Shown one piece after another: positions 5,087 through 7,120 of a stretch of 7,120 bases of DNA. This DNA comes from UBA2922 sp035352555 (lineage in GTDB: Bacteria; Bacillota; Clostridia; Oscillospirales; Oscillospiraceae), in contig DAOPXW010000082.1 in the NCBI GenBank assembly GCA_035352555.1, forward strand, positions 1 through 7,120, read 5' to 3'. The notes under the pieces were generated by a model, which saw only the letters and a program-made list of their open reading frames with translations, did not search any database and was not told the origin of the DNA. The position numbers and the translations under genes are program-made. Within the stretch, counting starts at the first letter, position 1, and every line of letters begins with the position of its first letter.

Positions 5087-7018
5087 ATGGCAGAAAACAA
5101 CACCAATAAGCCGGCCGCCGAGAATCAGCAGGCCGCGAAAAAACCCAATTCCCGTCCCCGCCGCCAGCGGAGCGCGAACAGACCAAACACCGACGCGGAA
5201 AAGCAGCCGCAGGCCAAGACCCTGCAGCAGCCGCAGGTCAAGACCCTGCAGCAGCCGCAGGTCAAGACCCTGCAGCAGCCGCAGACCCGCACGCAGCCTA
5301 AGCCCCGCCGCCAGCCCCGGCAGGAGCGCACCGCCGACGCCGCGGAGGAGGGCACTGGCCGTCAGTCCAAGCTGAAGATCATCCCGCTGGGCGGTCTTGG
5401 CGAGATCGGCAAGAACATGACCGCCTATGAGTACGGCGACGACATCGTCGTGGTGGACTGCGGCATGGGTTTCCCGGACGAGGATATGTACGGCATCGAC
5501 GTGGTCATTCCCGACATCAGCTATCTCAAGGCCAACGTCGGCAGAATCCGGGGCATCGTCGTCACCCACGGGCATGAGGATCACATTGGCGCCATCCCCT
5601 ATGTCATCGCCGATCTGGACGTCCCCATTTACGCCACGGCCCTGACCAACGCCATCATCGAACTGAAGCTGGATGAGCGCGGCCTGCTGAAAAACACCCA
5701 GATTTTTACAAAAAAAGCCGGGGACCGCTTCCGCCTCGGCGCGTTTGAGATCGAGTTCATTCATGTGAACCACAGCATCACGGACTCCGTGGCGCTGGCC
5801 ATCCACACGCCGCTTGGCGTGGTGATCCACACCGGCGACTTCAAGATCGACCTGACCCCCATCAAGGGCGAGATGATCGACCTCACCCGCTTCGGCGAGC
5901 TGGGCAAGCAGGGCGTGCTGGCGCTGCTGTCCGATTCCACCAACGTGGAAAGGCCCGGCCACACCGAGTCGGAGCGCAAGGTGGGGGAGGGCTTCGACAA
6001 GCTCTTTCTGGGCTGCGAAAAGCGCATCATCGTCACCACCTTCGCGTCCAATGTGGACCGCATCCAGCAGATCATCAACGTAGCCGCCAAATATAAGCGC
6101 AAGGTGGCCGTCACCGGGCGCAGCCTGGACAATATCATGAAGGCCACCACCGAGCTGGGGTATATGGACATCCCGGAGGGCGTGCTGGTGGACATCAACC
6201 AGATCAAGCAGCTGCCCAAGAACCGCATCTGCATCATCTGCACCGGCAGCCAGGGCGAGACCATGTCCGCGCTGTACCGTATGGCTTTTTCCGAGCATCG
6301 TCAGATCGACATTGACGCCGGCGACCGCATCATCATCTCCGCCTCCGCCATACCCGGCAACGAGAATACTATCAGCCGCGTGGTGGACGAACTGTTTTTG
6401 AAGGGCGCCGAGGTCATCTATGATAAGAGGACAGACCTTCACGTCTCCGGCCACGCCTCGCAGGAGGATCAGAAGATGATGCTGGCGCTGACAAAGCCCA
6501 AGTACTTTGTCCCTGTCCATGGCGAGTACCGGATGCTTGTGAAGCATGCTGAGCTCGCACGGTTGATGGGCGTCGACCCCCGCAATATCATCGTCGGTGA
6601 TAACGGCAAGGTCATTGAGGTTACGCGCCGGAACATCAGGCTCAACGGTACCGTTCAGGCAGGTGAACTCCTTGTGGACGGCTCCGGCGTGGGCGAGGTC
6701 GGCAGCGCGGTCATGCGCGATCGCCGCAAGCTCGCTGAAGACGGGATGGTCGTTGTCGTCATGGCTATTTCCACTTATGATAAGCACCTCATGAATGAGC
6801 CGGAAATCATCACCCGCGGTTTCGTCTATGTCAAGGAATCCGACACCCTTCTGGATGAGCTCAAACGCGTCACCACCGAGTCGGTGGAGGCTTGTGATGC
6901 CAAGCACATCCGCGACTTTTCATCCATCAAGAGCTGTGTCAAAAGCAACATTTCCGGCTATCTCTACAAGGCCACCAAATGCAGCCCCATGGTGCTGCCC
7001 GTCATCACCGAGATATGA
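5087..7018 (+). CDS. rnj: Ribonuclease J with a repeat-bearing N-terminal extension
   Basis: RNase J is a zinc-dependent metallo-beta-lactamase/beta-CASP ribonuclease with 5'-to-3' exonuclease and endonuclease activity in mRNA decay and rRNA processing. Of 643 residues, 1-94 are an extra, probably disordered tail rich in Lys, Arg, Gln and Pro, holding four copies of an 8-residue repeat near QQPQVKTL. The catalytic core starts at about 96 (LKIIPLGGLGEIGKNM). Metal ligands are visible as THGHEDHIG (His161, His163, Asp165, His166), NHSITDS (His229), HTGDFKID (Asp251) and VPVHGEYRML (His479). Beta-CASP motifs include TFASNVDRIQQI at 318-329 and VSGHASQED at 453-461. The C-terminal domain ends with PMVLPVITEI, typical of the family, so the gene is complete. 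GGAG (5078-5081) lies 5 nt before the ATG. Synonymous codon choice changes at about 6410 (see findings). The gene overlaps the next one by ATGA. Confidence 0.96.
   Translation: MAENNTNKPAAENQQAAKKPNSRPRRQRSANRPNTDAEKQPQAKTLQQPQVKTLQQPQVKTLQQPQTRTQPKPRRQPRQERTADAAEEGTGRQSKLKIIPLGGLGEIGKNMTAYEYGDDIVVVDCGMGFPDEDMYGIDVVIPDISYLKANVGRIRGIVVTHGHEDHIGAIPYVIADLDVPIYATALTNAIIELKLDERGLLKNTQIFTKKAGDRFRLGAFEIEFIHVNHSITDSVALAIHTPLGVVIHTGDFKIDLTPIKGEMIDLTRFGELGKQGVLALLSDSTNVERPGHTESERKVGEGFDKLFLGCEKRIIVTTFASNVDRIQQIINVAAKYKRKVAVTGRSLDNIMKATTELGYMDIPEGVLVDINQIKQLPKNRICIICTGSQGETMSALYRMAFSEHRQIDIDAGDRIIISASAIPGNENTISRVVDELFLKGAEVIYDKRTDLHVSGHASQEDQKMMLALTKPKYFVPVHGEYRMLVKHAELARLMGVDPRNIIVGDNGKVIEVTRRNIRLNGTVQAGELLVDGSGVGEVGSAVMRDRRKLAEDGMVVVVMAISTYDKHLMNEPEIITRGFVYVKESDTLLDELKRVTTESVEACDAKHIRDFSSIKSCVKSNISGYLYKATKCSPMVLPVITEI
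5201..5296 (+). repeat. 24-bp in-frame minisatellite in the RNase J tail (four units)
   Basis: Four 24-bp units run at 5201-5224, 5225-5248, 5249-5272 and 5273-5296. Units 2 and 3 are identical, unit 1 differs at two bases and unit 4 diverges in its second half. Each encodes eight residues: KQPQAKTL, QQPQVKTL, QQPQVKTL, QQPQTRTQ. The unit length is a multiple of three, so gain or loss of a unit by replication slippage would keep the frame. It sits entirely in the disordered N-terminal extension, away from the catalytic core. Confidence 0.93.
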
Positions 7019-7120
7019 TCCCGTATTTCGACGCCCACTGCGACACCGTCACAGCCTGGGACAGCATCGAGAAAAACCCCGGTCAGCTGGACGCGCTGCG
7101 TCTCTCGGCCTTCTCGCCGT
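7015..7120 (+). CDS. Probable peptidase M19 (membrane dipeptidase family), N-terminus only
   Basis: The frame opens with ATG at 7015-7017, overlapping the RNase J stop as ATGA, and stays open for the 35 codons left in the window. The visible start, MIPYFDAHCDTVTAW, carries the FDAHCDT motif of M19 dipeptidases, in which the histidine and aspartate (His8 and Asp10 here) bind the catalytic zinc. Members cleave dipeptides, often with a D- or dehydro-residue at the C-terminal side. Most bacterial copies are cytoplasmic, despite the eukaryotic family name. Only a weak GAG precedes the start inside the rnj end, so translation probably depends on ribosomes finishing rnj. With about a tenth of the expected protein visible, the family call rests on this one motif. 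Confidence 0.65.
   Translation, partial: MIPYFDAHCDTVTAWDSIEKNPGQLDALRLSAFSP

Noticed and set aside
4879..5109. Open frames covering the RNase J leader (TTG at 4879, ATG at 4983)
   Set aside because: The TTG coincides with the expected transcription start and neither has a ribosome-binding site. Both run out of frame into rnj and the translations resemble nothing known.
5201..5296. Tandem repeats as a CRISPR array
   Set aside because: Units abut without spacers, are in frame and encode a protein repeat.
4994..6907. 637-codon minus-strand open frame opposite the RNase J gene
   Set aside because: Despite its length, it is the antisense frame of a conserved RNase J and has an Asp/His/Val/Leu-rich shadow composition. 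No promoter or ribosome-binding site was seen for it.

Overview
The window looks like chromosomal DNA from a GC-rich member of the Clostridia, most likely an Oscillospirales/Ruminococcaceae-type gut anaerobe. This is an inference from four things: Firmicutes-type AGGAGG ribosome-binding sites, consensus sigma-A promoters in AT-rich islands, strongly GC-biased third codon positions, and the gene content (XpaC/TelA, RNase J). No rRNA, tRNA, insertion sequence, CRISPR array or phage gene was seen.

Region 1 (1-3381, minus strand) is a tight four-gene operon read right to left: xpaC-like membrane protein, telA-like protein, a small LemA-like membrane protein, and a secreted TPM-domain (YgcG-like) protein that runs off the left edge. 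The gaps are 20, 19 and 9 nt. One good promoter (-35 TTGACG, 17 bp, -10 TACAAT) sits in front of xpaC. XpaC, TelA, LemA and TPM proteins are known to occur in envelope/toxic-agent stress neighbourhoods, so the operon is best read as a membrane-associated stress module whose biochemistry is poorly known.

Region 2 (3382-3571) is a divergent, AT-rich intergenic region. It holds a probable weaker plus-strand promoter, a 14-bp imperfect tandem repeat, and a leader with three successive hairpins before rpe.

Region 3 (3572-4842, plus strand) holds rpe (ribulose-phosphate 3-epimerase) and recR (recombination mediator), 17 nt apart and probably co-transcribed.

Region 4 (4843-5086) begins one base after the recR stop with a fully consensus, extended -10 promoter. 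It is followed by a roughly 200-nt leader rich in possible stem-loops, some of them mutually exclusive.

Region 5 (5087-7120, plus strand) is a ribonuclease J gene whose N-terminal extension carries a 24-bp tandem repeat and whose last third uses clearly different synonymous codons. It overlaps by 4 nt (ATGA) the start of a peptidase M19 (membrane dipeptidase)-like gene cut by the right edge.

The least explained parts of the window are the long structured leader of the RNase J gene, the minisatellite in its N-terminal tail, the codon-use break inside it, and the XpaC-TelA-LemA-TPM operon.
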